Shown one piece after another: positions 24,149-35,571 of a stretch of DNA of 64,000 nt. This DNA comes from Eriocheir sinensis. Lineage: Eukaryota > Arthropoda > Malacostraca > Decapoda > Varunidae. A model generated the notes under the pieces. That model was not told the DNA's origin. It saw only the letters and a program-made list of their open reading frames with translations, and did not search any database. Within the stretch, counting starts at the first letter, position 1, and each line of letters opens with the position of its first letter. The position numbers were made by a program, and so were the translations under genes. The DNA is taken from the NCBI RefSeq assembly GCF_024679095.1, contig NC_066531.1, positions 9,905,863 to 9,969,862 on the forward strand. The letters are read 5' to 3'.

Positions 24149-24412
24149 TCACCGCGGCCTGATCATGAGTCGGACTCGCTTTCGCCAGCAGGTACCTTCA
24201 CGACGTGAGCAAGTGCTCATTTTTGTCGATCTCTGGGTACTGCCAGGACCTCACACACCACACACCCCATCCCCTTTCCTCAAGGGGGGACAGTAATCAC
24301 TCCTAGTCAACAGAAAGGATCCTGCCTGAGCGGGGCCCCGAACCGCCGCCTGTTTGGCCGTGAAGCATTGCAGCGCAGCGCTCTACCGACTGTGTGTGTG
24401 TGTGTGTGTGTG
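24147..24412 (-). mobile_element. SINE-2 (tRNA-derived), minus strand
   Basis: Read on the minus strand from about 24392 it begins CAGTCGGTAGAGCGCTGCGC, an A-box-like tRNA start, and about 45 bp on has GGCGGTTCGGGGCCCCG, a B-box-like motif. The body (AGGTCCTGGCAGTACCCAGA and so on) ends near 24150. GT runs flank both sides (24096-24145 and 24393-24412). Confidence 0.6.
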
Positions 24413-24426
24413 TACTTTACGTCCAT

Positions 24427-24675
24427 GTTTTTGGGAACCCGGAATGACTAGTGCACGATAGCTATAATGTGAGAGAGATACTCGCTCTCGCGATAGAGCC
24501 TAGAGAAAAACGGCAAATATCCCAACTTCTAGACTTTAACGAGTCTAGGCTGTACTAGAAAAACAAATAATAACGGGTGAAAGAGTCGAGAGAAGCAATC
24601 GAGCAGGGTGCTGGCAGCGCCAGCTGGACACAGGCAGAGAGAGGTGCCGCACGCTCCATTCTTTCAGGCCGCCTC
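24427..24675 (-). mobile_element. Isolated terminal segment of the DIRS-type element
   Basis: This stretch is the reverse complement of about 34160-34410, the right end of the DIRS relic: TTTTTGGGAACCCGGAATGA, CTCTCGCGATAGAGCC, CAATCGAGCAGGGTGCTGGC all match. Only the terminal segment is present, with no coding part, so it is either a solo terminus or a truncated copy. Confidence 0.75.
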
Positions 24676-24765
24676 GCTCCGTGAAGACGCTCCCCCGCTC
24701 TGCTGCCACAGTGAACTGTGGGACCACATTTGCTTGGCCTTGTTTCCTTGTGCCTTGCTGAAGTT

Positions 24766-24925
24766 CCTCGTCCCTGGGAGCGGCGGTTTTCTGACCCCCT
24801 TCCCGCACCGGCGCTCTGTCTCCCCGTGCCTTCGCCGGGCGAGAAGAGCGGCCGTGTGTGTGACGGGTGATTAGCGCCCATATGGTTCGCTTGACCTGCG
24901 TCCATTTGGTTCGCTCTCGTCTTAT
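24766..24925 (+). repeat. Satellite-like tandem array, left remnant
   Basis: One unit of the array that resumes at 28748: CACCGGCGCTCTGTCTCCCC, GAGAAGAGCGGCCGTGTG, TTCGCTTGACCTGCGTCCAT, TTTGGTTCGCTCTCGTC. LINE-D starts immediately after it and the array continues beyond LINE-D. Confidence 0.75.
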
Positions 24926-26252
24926 TACATGAATATATTTACAAATTTCAAAAATTATACTAGAAAAACATGGAATGCTGTTAATCAACTTAAAAACAAC
25001 TACAAAAAATATATATCTAAGCTATATATCCGTAAATAACAAAATACCCCGACATCTTTTAGATAAACTGATGCATTCAATAAATATTACACAAATATTG
25101 CTGTTAACCTTGATAACAACATACCACCGGCCTCTACTAACCCAATTACTTTTTTACGAGGTGACTACCCTACATCAATGTCTGTCCTTCCTATTATTCC
25201 AAGTGATGTTACATCAACTATAAAGTCCTTGAAAAACAAAAAAAATCAAATGCAAATGAGATCCCTGTATCTATAATTAAAGCTAACAATGAACAATTAG
25301 CTATCCCATTGTCTAAACTATTCAACCAATCCCATGAACAGGGTATATTTCCACAACTTCTGAAACATGCCACAGTAATCCCAATATATAAAAATGTTCC
25401 TAAGGATAACCTTGGCAATTACAGACCGATATCACTGCTTAGTACTTTCTCTAAAATATGAAAAATTGATGAAAAAATACTTAATTAATTTCCTAGAAAG
25501 TAAATCTATTATAACGCCTCGACAATTTGGATTTCGACAAAACCTGAGTACTTTCCAAGCTTTGAATAACCTCTCTGATGAAAATATTTACACCGCCCTG
25601 GACTCCCAACATTTTTTGCTCGGTATTTTTATTGATTTCTGTAAAGCATTTGATACCGTTAAACGTGACATATTACTACAAAGATTGAAACTTTATGGCA
25701 TCCGAGGTATATTACATGACTGGTTTAAGGATTATCTCTCTAATAGAACACAATCTACTAAAATTTTAAATAACTTATCTTTACCACAAAACATACAATA
25801 TGGAGTTCCACAGGGCAGTGTACTAGGTCCTATTCTATTCTTGATTTACATTAATGATCTTCCCCAGATATTTCCTCATCTTAAATCAGTACTCTTTGCT
25901 GACGATTCTACATTATACATTACTGGACAAGACCCTGCATCTATGATTGAAACTGCTAATTCTGACCTTGAAATTTTAGAAAAATGGTGTGTTAGTAATA
26001 GACTAACTATTAATCTAAAGAAAACGTATTACATGTTGTTTACCAACAAATCAACAGACCCACTTCCACCTCTTAAAGTATAACAAAAATATTATTAAAA
26101 AAACTAAGCAACACAAAATGTTAGGTATTACCTCTGATGAAAGTATGTCATTTAAAACACACATCTGCCTTAAGTAATAAATTATCAAGGAATATATTAT
26201 TACTTTACCAAATAACAGACCTCATGCCAACTAATGTCCAACAAATAATGTA
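24926..26252 (+). mobile_element. LINE-D, 5' part (RT)
   Basis: Non-LTR reverse transcriptase, Jockey/CR1-like. The frame 25440-26083 is open for about 210 codons: RQFGFRQNLSTFQALNNLSD, GIFIDFCKAFDTVKRD, YGVPQGSVLGPILFLIYIND and the catalytic FADDSTLY (about 25890), then LEKWCVSNRLTINLKKTYYM. Upstream fingers (25150-25440) are frameshifted. At 26251 the gene is cut by the 26253-27969 element and resumes at 27970 with the frame able to rejoin. It is 5'-truncated and inserted in a satellite array. Confidence 0.88.
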
Positions 26253-27014
26253 CACACACTCAAAAAACTATCGTCACACATTCAGCACGATACAAACTGA
26301 CACCAAGAACGAAGCCATTGAGAACAGGCTACTCATGTTGGCATCACTGCGTGTGTTGGGTGTGGGTTCACTTGCCTGAACCAAGTGAGCAGGACTCGTA
26401 AATGAAGCAGTAGAATTTGAGCTGGCACAGTAACGCTTCATGAAACACACAGGTGGAGTCTTAGTCGAAGTTAATTGATCTGTGTTCTATGTAGCTATAA
26501 TACTGTAGTGTTTGGGGTGATGAATTTATGCTTTAACACCTCACACACAACTGAAGAGTTAAAATTTCGTCCATTTAGGAAACTATGATAAACACCTTGC
26601 AGTAATGAGTCACTCAGGATTCGGATATCGGAGTGAATCCCACTGACTGATCGCCACATACGGCTCCACTGAGCCTAGGAGGTTACGTAAAACTTAACTA
26701 ACCCTTATGATAGATTTATAGTGGATTATAAACTTGACTTATCACCCAAAAGTAAGATAACGTTGGCATTGGTTTCATAAGTATAAGCATGCACTACTCG
26801 AATCACGGTATTCGCTTGTCTCGAAACAATCATGGAATGCACCCAATACGATTAATTATCTAGGTAATAATCATCGGCGAGTCATTATACCAACATGTTA
26901 GAGAAATTAACTCCTGCATGCAAGCTATTTAATAAATTACTCTTCTCCAGAGACGGCTAATTTCGGCAACTCAAAACGCCCGCTCCGAATTCCTTATTCG
27001 TCAACTTAAAAAGC

Positions 27015-27245
27015 GCGCAAAGTTCCTACTTTTTATTAGGCAGTGAGGCAGCACAAGAGAGAAGGGTAGACCAGGAGTGGATTGAAACAACCTGTAGAAG
27101 TCCATGCAACTCTGTTTAAACTTTATCTTTCTTTCCAGCAATGCTTTTAGCGTTGCAATTTGAAGTGTTTTTTTTCCGATGGCCACAACTTGTTCATGAG
27201 AGAAAAAACACGTTCAGTCAAAACATTAGTTCAGGATGGCACATT
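27015..27245 (-). pseudogene. hAT transposase C-terminal dimerisation fragment
   Basis: Minus strand reads TERVFSLMNKLWPSEKK and then, after a one-base slip in an A run near 27175, TLQIATLKALLERKIKF, KQSCMDFYRLFQSTPGL. This resembles the hAT C-terminal dimerisation domain (ERxFSxMN...LxxLLxxK). No other hAT domain is present. Whether it belongs to the surrounding TIR element or arrived separately cannot be told. Confidence 0.5.
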
Positions 27246-27376
27246 ATGAACTGAACTATATCTGACATGTGTTGTTGGTTGTTTTGTCTTTGACATGGGG
27301 AATACTTTACCACCGCTGTTACGTATATCATATGAACATTATTATTTAATAATTTATGAATATAAAGCCTAAACTC

Positions 27377-27752
27377 TGGGTAGGCGGTGGCTCAACTGGT
27401 AGCGTACTGGGTCCACACTCACCGCGTGATGGACGACGCGGGTTCGAATCCCCACGCTACCACCTCGGATTTTTCAGTCACCGCCGAGTGGCTTAAAACT
27501 ACCCACATGCTGTCCTGAAGACCACCCATCAACCCGGACTCTAGAGGAAGCCGTCCAAGCGAATCAAGAAGGAGTTCCGGGGGGCAGCATGAGCAAATGC
27601 AAGATGGCACCACTCTAAACAATCAACTGCGCCAGAACGGGCTGGGCCGACCATCAGCCCCCACCTGGAAGAAGCGGGCGACCATCAGGCCCCACCGGGA
27701 AGATGCCTACCGGCGCAATAGGCAGCGACGTAAAAAAAAAAAAAAAAAAAAG
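27377..27752 (+). mobile_element. SINE-1, complete reference copy
   Basis: tRNA-derived SINE with A box TGGCTCAACTGG (27388-27399) and perfect B box GGTTCGAATCC (27441-27451). A conserved body follows (CAGTCACCGCCGAGTGGCTT, CGCCAGAACGGGCTGGGC), then one to two tail units ACCATCAGGCCCCACCGGGA, then GACGT and a 20-base poly-A. No terminator-like T run precedes the tail. Other copies are at 1578-1898, 22056-22478 and 34491-34821 (-). Confidence 0.93.
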
Positions 27753-27969
27753 TGGCACTCAAATCACTTCGTTGATATTATGGTGATATCCGGTATCTCA
27801 GTGTCTCCCTTCCTCTCTATCCATCCCTTACGGGGGTCCTGTCCTGCTCCCCCCGGCAGAGCTGAGGTGATGGGGGTGATCGCACTCTTACCAACCCTGC
27901 CGAGATTACTGGGTTGCTCAGTGTGAAATTCGTCGGACCCCGCTGTAACGCTAGTTTTTTGAGTGTGTG

Positions 27970-28740
<771 letters not shown>

Positions 28741-28747
28741 TCAAGTG

Positions 28748-30065
28748 TCCCTGGAGGTGCGGATCTCAATCCCCTCCCGGACCGGCGTTCTATCTCCGTG
28801 TTACGGACGAGAAGAGCGGCCGTGATTGTGACGAATGACCTGCGTCCATTTGGTTCGCTTTCGTCCTTGTAGGTGCGGATCTATATCCCCTCCCGGACCG
28901 GCGTTCTCTCTCTCCTTGTTACGGTGAGAGGAGCGGCCGTGTTTTTTTCTTATACAAAGGAGACAGCTCAAGGCACAAAAAAAGGAAACAATAATAAAAA
29001 AAAAGCCCGCTACTCGCTGCTCCTAAAAAAAAGAATCAAAAGAGGTGGCCAAAACAGAGGTCAATTTCGGGAGGAGAGGTGTCCTGATACCCTCCTCTTG
29101 AAAGAGTTCAAGTCGTAGGCAGGAGGAAATACAGATGAAGGAAGATTGTTCCAGAGTTTACCAGCGTGAGGGATGAAAGAGTGAAGATGCTGGTTAACTC
29201 TTGCATAAGGGGTTTGGACAGTATAGGGATGAGCATGAGTAGAAAGTCGTGTGCAGCGGGGCCGCGGGAGAGGGGGAGGCATGCAGTTAGCAAGTTCAGA
29301 AGAGCAGTCAGCGTGAAATATCGATAGAAGATAGAGAGACAACATGGCGGCGGAATTTAAGAGGTAGAAGACTATCAGTAGGAGAAGGAGAGCTGATGAG
29401 ACGAAGAGCCTTAGACTCCACTCTGTCCAGAAGAGCTGTGTGAGTGGAGCCCCCCCACACGTGAGATGCATACTCCATTCGTTTGTGACGAATGACCTGC
29501 GTCCATATGGTTCGCTTGACCTGCGTCCATTTGGTTCGCTTTCGTCCTTGGAGGCGCGGATATCTATCCCCTCCCAGACCGGCGTTCTCTCTCCGTGTTA
29601 CGGACGAGAGGGGCGGCCGTGTTTATGACGAATGACCTTCGTCCATATGGTTCGCTTGACCTGCGTCCATTTGGTTTTCTTTCGTCTCCGGAGGCGCGGG
29701 TGCACGACCCCCTCACGGACCGGCGTCCTCCCTACCCATGTCACAGGCGGGAGGAGCAACTGCTTTCGTGACGAATGACTTGCGTACTTCTGGTTCGTCT
29801 CTTATCCCTGGAGGCACAGATCTACGATCCCTTCCCGGACCAGACTTATCTTTCCCCGTGTTACGGGTGCCAGGGACGGCCGTGTTTGTGACGAGTGGTT
29901 AGCGTCCATTTTGTTCGCTTACGTCCCTGGAGACCGGTGCCCTCTCTCCCCGTGTTACGGGTGTGTTGAACGACTGTGTTGTGACGAGTGTCAAGGCTGC
30001 TTGACTCACTTTCGCCCTTGGAGGTGGCGGGGTTGGTGACCCCGCTCCCCGTATCATACCCGTAC
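28748..30065 (+). repeat. Satellite-like tandem array, right part
   Basis: Units of about 110-145 bp (starts near 28752, 28870, 29550, 29690, 29808, 29925) share CTCCCGGACCGGCGTTCT, CGTGTTACGGACGAGA, GAGCGGCCGTGTTTGTGACG and GACCTGCGTCCATTTGGTTC. A LINE-A fragment splits one unit at 28942-29483. Divergence rises toward the right end. No promoter or gene was recognised. Confidence 0.85.
28942..29483 (-). mobile_element. LINE-A copy 4, 3' fragment
   Basis: Antisense 3' end of LINE-A: on the minus strand it reads RVNQHLHSFIPHAGKLWNNL, PSSVFPPAYDLNSFKRRVSG, HLSSRN (29061-29230), then the 3' tail with GCAGCGAGTAGCGGGC and poly-A at 28942. It is very similar to copy 3, so it is relatively young. 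It splits a satellite unit. Confidence 0.92.
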
Positions 30066-30136
30066 TCGGACCTCGGGCGTGGCTAGCTGCCGTGTTCGAG
30101 ACGTGCCTCGACTCAAGCCTTACCATCAGACACTTA

Positions 30137-30180
30137 GCTAGCTACGTATATTTGCGGTGGCCTACATAGTGCAAATCTGC
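30137..30180 (+). repeat. Left remnant of the GGCCAGCTACG minisatellite
   Basis: CTAGCTACGTATATTTGCGG followed by TGGCCTACATAG matches the units at 31495-32140. LINE-F separates the two parts. Confidence 0.6.
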
Positions 30181-31490
30181 GTTCATAGCAATTCCAAAAA
30201 TAAGTGGAACACTTGATTGTGAAAAACACCGGACGATCAGCATTATGAGCCAAATCACAAAAATCATATTGAAGGTGATACTGAAACGATTAAGAGAGAA
30301 AATACGTCGGGAAGTATCAGAGGAACAGTGCGGATTTGTTGAAGGAAGAGGAACAAGCGACGCAATATTTATGTTGAGAACGTTGGCTGAAAGAGTAATA
30401 GAGAAGCAAAGAAATCTGTATGGTTGCTTTATCGACTATGAGAAAGCTTTTGACAGAGTTAGACATGTGGCCTAACGGATATATTGAGGAGCATAGGAGT
30501 GACTGGAAAGGAATACAGACTGATAAAGAATCTTTACTGGAGACAAAAAACTTGTATGAGAGTAAATGAAGGAGAAACAGAATGTCAAAATATAAGAAGA
30601 GGAGTCAGGCAGGGATGCGTATTATCCCCAGATTTGTTTTCTCTATAGAGAAATAATAATGAAGAACATCAGGGATTGTGAAGGTATAAGAGTTGGTGAA
30701 CAGAATATTAACAACCTGAGATATGCAGATGACACAGTCTTGATAGCAGACACAAATGAGAAGCTGCAAATTATGTTTAACAGAGTAAAAGAGGAAAGCG
30801 AAAACAGAGGACTGACAATTAACGCCCGAGAAACAAAATGCAAAGGATCTTCCTGGACCACAAATGGAGCTGCGCTGTGGAGACCGATTGGTGGAAAGGG
30901 TGGCAAGTTTTAACTCTCTGGGAAGCATGCTAACAGAGGATGTGAAATGCGACACAGAAATTAAGAAAAGAGGCATTTGGTAATATGAAGAGTGTGTTGA
31001 CAAACAGGAAGCTGTCGATAAGAACAAGAAAAAGTCTGATTAAAACCTGCATATGGTCAACCCTGCTATACGGAGTAGGGAGAGTTGGAATATATCAACA
31101 ACAATGGTGAAGAGACTGGAAGCGATGGAAATGTGGTTATGGAGGAGAACGATGAATATACTATGGACAGCCAGAAGGACAAATCCAGACGTTCTACAAA
31201 TGGTGGGAGAGAGAAGACAGTTGGTGGAAGCAGTGAGAGGAAGACAGCTGAAGTCTTTCGGCCATGTAATGAGGAGAGAAGGACTGGAGAATTTGATTGT
31301 GACTGGAATGGTGGAAGGAAGAAGATGTAGAGGAAGACCAAGAATAAAATATATGGATGGACTGGTGGAGTTGGTGCGGGGAGAGATGACACGTGGCAGT
31401 TCATCAGAGCTACAAGAAACAGAGGAGAGTGGAAGTCCATGGTTGCCGACGTCCTGGAGGATATGGCACAGCGGTAGGTAGGTACGTAGT
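30170..31490 (+). mobile_element. LINE-F (endonuclease/RT type, RTE- or L1-like), RT to C-terminus
   Basis: The frame from 30245 encodes RT fingers and palm: KVILKRLREKIRREVSEEQC, GFVEGRGTSDAIFMLRTLAE, YGCFIDYEKAFDRVRH, then (frameshifted) RRGVRQGCVLSPDLFSLY and LRYADDTVLIADTNEKLQ (catalytic YADD near 30725). The C-terminal frame 31053-31481 gives MEMWLWRRTMNILWTARRTN, FGHVMRREGLENLIVTGMVE and GRRCRGRPRIKYMDGL. Four frame changes at least. The family is common in insects and crustaceans; the clade is not certain. Confidence 0.85.
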
Positions 31491-31494
31491 CTTG

Positions 31495-32140
31495 GGGCCG
31501 CCAATATTTATAAGTGTAGGTGCGGCCAGTTACGTTTATTTGCTGTCGCCTACGAATATTTCCGGCTTACGCATCTCTGCAGCTGCTCATATAATTATAC
31601 GTATAATATTATGTGCTGCCAGCTACGTTTAATCGCCTCCGCTTATGTACGGCCAGGTACGTATATTTGATGTCAGCTACGTTTATGGGCGGCCAGCTAC
31701 GCATCTTTGCTGTCGCCTAAGTTATGTGCGGCCAGCTACGCATATTTGCTGTCGCCTACGTTTATGGGCGGCCAGCTACGCATCTTTGCTGTCGCCTAAG
31801 TTATGTGCGGCCAGCTACGCATCTTTGCTGTCGCCTAAGTTATGGGCGGCCAGCTACGCATATTTGCTGTCGCCTACGTTTATGGGCGACCAGTTATGTA
31901 TTTTTTCTGTCGTCTTTGCATATTTGCGGTCACCTAAGCATCTGTGTGGACAGCTTCGTATATTTGTTGACGCCTACGTGTTTTTGCGGCCAGCTACGTA
32001 TTTTTGCAGCGGCTCACCATTATTTGCGGCTGCTATAATTTTTGTTTTTCAATAGCGTAGTCCATTTGCGGCCGTCTACGGATATTTCCGGAGGCCAACA
32101 TATATTTGTGGCCAGCAATTTACATTTGCGGCAGTCTACG
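31495..32140 (+). repeat. GGCCAGCTACG minisatellite
   Basis: Tandem units of about 38-45 bp, best preserved at 31720-31890, built from GCGGCCAGCTACGCATCTTT plus GCTGTCGCCTAAGTTATG, with a longer variant ending CTACGTTTATGG. Units degrade toward both ends. Reading frames through it are by-products of the repeat. Confidence 0.9.
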
Positions 32141-32164
32141 AAACATAATTCGTTGGGCCAGGAA

Positions 32165-32270
32165 CTTTGATATACATAAATATTAAGACCACACAGACTC
32201 TATGGTCCAGATTGGGTGGTCTGTCCTTAACGTTTGATTTAAGGCAGAGCTGGCGGCTAGTAACAGAGGC
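32165..32270 (-). mobile_element. LINE-CR 3' terminus
   Basis: GACCACACAGACTCTATGG and TGGTCTGTCCTTAACG match the 3' region of the CR1/L2-type LINE at 63560-63620. Only the terminal hairpin region remains. Confidence 0.7.
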
Positions 32271-32289
32271 CTTCAACCTTAATTCTTTC

Positions 32290-34429
32290 AACTTGCGGAC
32301 ATGTTCCAGTCCTTTCTAAAGTTTTTCGGCCGTAAGGAGACACAACTCTGTGTCGGCCCTTTACAGCCCTTCTTCAGATCCTACCAAGGAGGACTTTGAG
32401 CGTCCGCCGACGCCGCTCTAGGAGTCCATACCTATCGAAGCCCCACTTTAAAGGCGACGGGAGTGTCGGAGCCCTCTACCTCTCATGTTCCTCTTTGTCA
32501 CACTTGTCGTTCGCTACTCTTTCTGAGAGACTGGCGACTACAGAGAAAGGATTTGGCTTCTCCCTCCTTCTGCTGACATGCTTAGCTCTGGTCGACTGAG
32601 TGGGGGAGCACCTCAACTTACGCCGTTAGGCGTTTCGCTACCGCTCCAAACCTTTTCCCCACTCTCAGGACCCTGTGCAAAGATGCCTGGCAGCTGATAC
32701 ACCACCAATCCAGACAGTGGTGCCCCAAGCATCAGCTTCTCTCCAGCAGCGGTCAGCCAAGCCACAATTAGACGTGCTAACAATCCGCCTATCGTAGGGG
32801 AGGGGGTCAACAGCCTCCGTTTGCGTTTCTCGCAGGAACCAGGTTTCCATGCAAAAGCACTACCACAGGGGGAAAGCCAGAATGGAGGAGACAACTCAGT
32901 TCCCAGGCAGGACGCATGCCTAGGGAAAGGACGGGCACCCACTGTCGTCAGAAAAAAGGACTGACCTGGCCTTGAACCTCCCGAGGAGAGTTTCCTCCTA
33001 AGTTTACGAAGGTTCCCATGAACATTTGCCTTAAAAAGGGGCATAAAGAGAACGGCTGGGAAAGTTTTTCTCTCCGTGTTTTCACTGTGTGAAAGAAAGA
33101 CCTAAGCTAATCGAAGTCATACATCAAAACCTTCAAATTTCGTCTGCTATCGTTCCAACAAGTGAAGTTGCGGCCTCGACAATATTACTGGTTCGCAGCA
33201 CTTGATCTGCAGGACACTTATTGGCACAGTCACATCCACCCTCCTTCCGTTGGTTCCTCGATTTCCACGTTGGAAAGGTAACTTTCAGTTTACCAGGTTT
33301 CCACTGGGACTCGAGGTTGGGCACGGTAAGGCTATCTGAGGTTATAAACCTTGGCTTCAAACTCTCTAGTGCTTCAGTTCCTCACCATGTCTCGCAGGCA
33401 ATGGGAATCCCTGTTGGGCTTCTTCGATTCCGGGTTTCTCCCTCTTTCTTTAGGAGTACCCCAACCTGGAAGGCAAGACTATCTGCTTCGACAGCTATAA
33501 CATGACAGCGGTCCAAGGCCGCGCCAAGCATGGCACTTCCTGTTCAAGAAAACCTACTGTCAATGTCGGAACATATATCTGCCCTGGCGGCATTACGTCG
33601 CATTTCACTGTCAACCCGACAGGTCCCAGGGGAAAACGAGTGGGCAGATGCTCTTCCCCGCTTCAAGAGGTCCTCAGTGGTACGGACCTTAAAATGGGAT
33701 TATTTCGAGAAACTATGCATTAGGTGGGGGACACCGCATATCGATCTCTTTGCCTGCAAGACATCGGCCAGGCTTCCGAAATTCCTCGTCAGAGGCATTC
33801 GGAGAACGGAGGGCGGTCCAGACGGTTTTACCGAACAATGGAACATTTGGGACTTATATTATTTGTCCCCTCCTCCAGGCACCATCCAAAAATGGAAAGT
33901 GTTGCACCATACTAAGTTCGGGTGACTCAGACCGTCTCTACGCATGCCGACTTGGGACGCAGAAGTAGACTTAAGTTTGTGGCACTTCGATGGAGTCGCC
34001 TTCTCCCTGCTCCAGCTATCGTGCACTTGTCATGGAGGGTTCCCAAAATGACGGTTTTGATCTCTGAAAAACCTATTTTTGGGAACCCGGAATGACTAGT
34101 GCATATTCCTTATTTCCTCCTCCTTCCCCACTGAAGGTTCCTCCAGCCTCCGTCGAAGCGCCTTGAAAGAATGGAGCGTGCGGCACCTATCTCTGCCTGT
34201 GTCCAGGTGGCGCTGCCAGCACCCTGCTCGATTGCTTCTCTCGACTCTTTCACGTTATTATTTGTTTTTTCTAGTGCAGCCTAGACTCGTTATAGTCTAG
34301 AAGTTCGGATATTTGCCGTTTTTCTCTAGGCTCTATCGCGAGAGCGAGTATCCCTCTCATATTAAAGCTATCGTGCACTAGTCATTCCGGGTTTCCAAAA
34401 ATAAGTTTTTCGGAGATCAAAACCGTCAA
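32290..34429 (+). mobile_element. DIRS-type retrotransposon relic
   Basis: RT palm fragment YWFAALDLQDTYWHSHIHPP (33185-33245) and FTRFPLGLEVGH carry the LDLQDAYWHI signature typical of DIRS/Ngaro reverse transcriptases. Downstream the RNase H/linker frame (33530-33925) reads VPGENEWADALPRFKRSSVV, GTPHIDLFACKTSARLPKFL, EQWNIWDLYYLSPPPGT, also DIRS-like. The left part (32300-32400, FFGRKETQLCVGPLQPFF) may be gag. No tyrosine recombinase is seen. The right end holds inverted repeats. Frameshifts make it inactive. Confidence 0.75.
34014..34428. repeat. Inverted terminal repeat region of the DIRS relic
   Basis: 34049-34103 and 34374-34428 are inverted copies (about 55 bp) containing GGAACCCGGAATGACTAGTG. 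A further direct partial copy starts at 34014 (AGCTATCGTGCACTTGTCAT). The combination of inverted and direct copies is what the termini and internal complementary region of DIRS elements look like. Confidence 0.7.
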
Positions 34430-34437
34430 TTTACGTA

Positions 34438-34470
<33 letters not shown>
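34438..34470. repeat. (GT)n microsatellite
   Basis: GT run of about 30 bases between the DIRS end and a SINE-1. Confidence 0.95.
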
Positions 34471-34490
34471 GGCGTGGATGGGTATTGTAC

Positions 34491-34821
34491 GTTTTTTTTT
34501 TTTTTTACGTCGCGGCCTATTGCGCCGGTAGGCTTCTTCCCGGTGGGGCCTGATGGTCGGCCCAAGGCTTCTTCCCGATGGGGCCTGATCGTCGGCCCAG
34601 CCCATTCTGGTGCTGGCGAGTGTTTATAGTGGCGCCATCCTACATTAGCTCATGCTGCCCTCCCGGAGCTCATCTTTAATCCTAGAATCTAGAGTCCGGG
34701 TTGGTGGGTACGAGTAGTTTTAAGCGGCTGAAAAATCCCAGCTTGGTGGCACCGGGCGGGGATTGAACTCGCGTCCTCCTGAACGCGGCGCCGTCACTCT
34801 TTCGATTCAGCCACCGCCTCC
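34491..34821 (-). mobile_element. SINE-1, minus strand
   Basis: Poly-T at 34491-34506, then ACGTCGCGGCCTATTGCGCC (tail), two tail units, the body, and a tRNA head read on the minus strand as GCGGTGGCTGAATCG (A box) and GAGTTCAATCCCC (B box). Full length and diverged. Confidence 0.85.
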
Positions 34822-34947
34822 CCTGTACATATGTATTCCAAAGTTGTTTTCAACGTGCCCTGCGAGGCACAAAAAAATGTAACTAACTGGCTGCACAACT
34901 GTCACTAGGCCAGTCTCCCTTGGGCGTAATAAATTTACTAAATAATA

Positions 34948-34950
<3 letters not shown>

Positions 34951-34992
<42 letters not shown>
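34951..34992. repeat. (CT)n microsatellite
   Basis: CT run of about 42 bases immediately before LINE-B. Confidence 0.97.
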
Positions 34993-34994
<2 letters not shown>

Positions 34995-34995
34995 A

Positions 34996-35571
34996 AGGGG
35001 AGTCACCTTGTGGTGGTGACGGGGCTTGAAGCGAGGTCGGCGGCACCACCTACCGTGGTGGCTTGCCCACCTCGATAGGGCTCGATGTCCGTTGGCCTCG
35101 TGGACCAAGTGCTCCCCCCTCATCACCGGTAGAGGAGGCCTACTGGTGATGCTGCCTTCCTGCCCTGCCCTTTACCACCCAGGGCAGGGCTACTGTCTCC
35201 CACGTGTTTGCGGTGCGTGACGTCCCGTATACTTCCGCACCCTCTCATCTGGGGATGAGTCCACAGCGGGCTGGGTGTAGTTCCCCTCGGGCAACACGCT
35301 CCTTTGGTGGGAGGGTTGGGGTAAGACGGGCGGTTCAGTGTGGCCCCACTGAATCAATCGGCTGGTCATGCGATGGCTAGGGTCAAATGGTCATTGCCGG
35401 GTGGGCGATTGCAACGGTCCCGCGGCCGCCGTTAAACACCTGGCAGTGGATGCGTATACTTCCCCATTACCCCTGGGGCTGTTGGGTGCGGTCTGGCCCC
35501 AACATTCAGCCTCCCCTTGTTGGGCTCCGTGGTGGGTGGGGGTGTGGGGGAGTGAAACACCTCCCCTGTGT
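34996..35571 (+). promoter_or_regulatory. LINE-B 5' untranslated region
   Basis: GC-rich 576-bp stretch between the CT run and the first ORF1 ATG, lacking a conserved protein frame. Full-length LINEs carry an internal promoter here. That function is inferred, not shown. Confidence 0.45.

Larger units (their letters stand above)
26253..27969. mobile_element. 1.7-kb TIR element inserted in LINE-D
   Basis: Both ends carry CACACACTCAAAAAACTA in inverted orientation (26253-26270 and 27952-27969; one mismatch then CG extends it to 21 bp). TA flanks each end. Deleting the element and one TA restores the LINE-D reading frame, which proves an insertion. Because the surrounding TGTACA is palindromic, the target duplication could be TA, GTAC or TGTACA. 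No transposase of its own is visible; it holds a hAT fragment and a SINE-1. It is probably non-autonomous, Tc1/mariner-like if the duplication is TA. Confidence 0.8.

Noticed and set aside
24545..24988. 147-codon minus-strand frame as a gene
   Set aside because: It spans the DIRS terminus and a satellite unit and has no recognisable domain.
27377..27460. Functional tRNA gene
   Set aside because: A and B boxes are good, but the body continues into a SINE with poly-A, and the acceptor and anticodon stems do not pair.
31645..32055. Open frame with RPATHLCCRLSY repeats resembling a cysteine-rich protein
   Set aside because: Product of the GGCCAGCTACG minisatellite; the frame drifts with the repeat and has no independent signal.
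34807..35126. Minus-strand RERERERE frames as a charged protein
   Set aside because: They translate the (CT)n run at 34951-34992.
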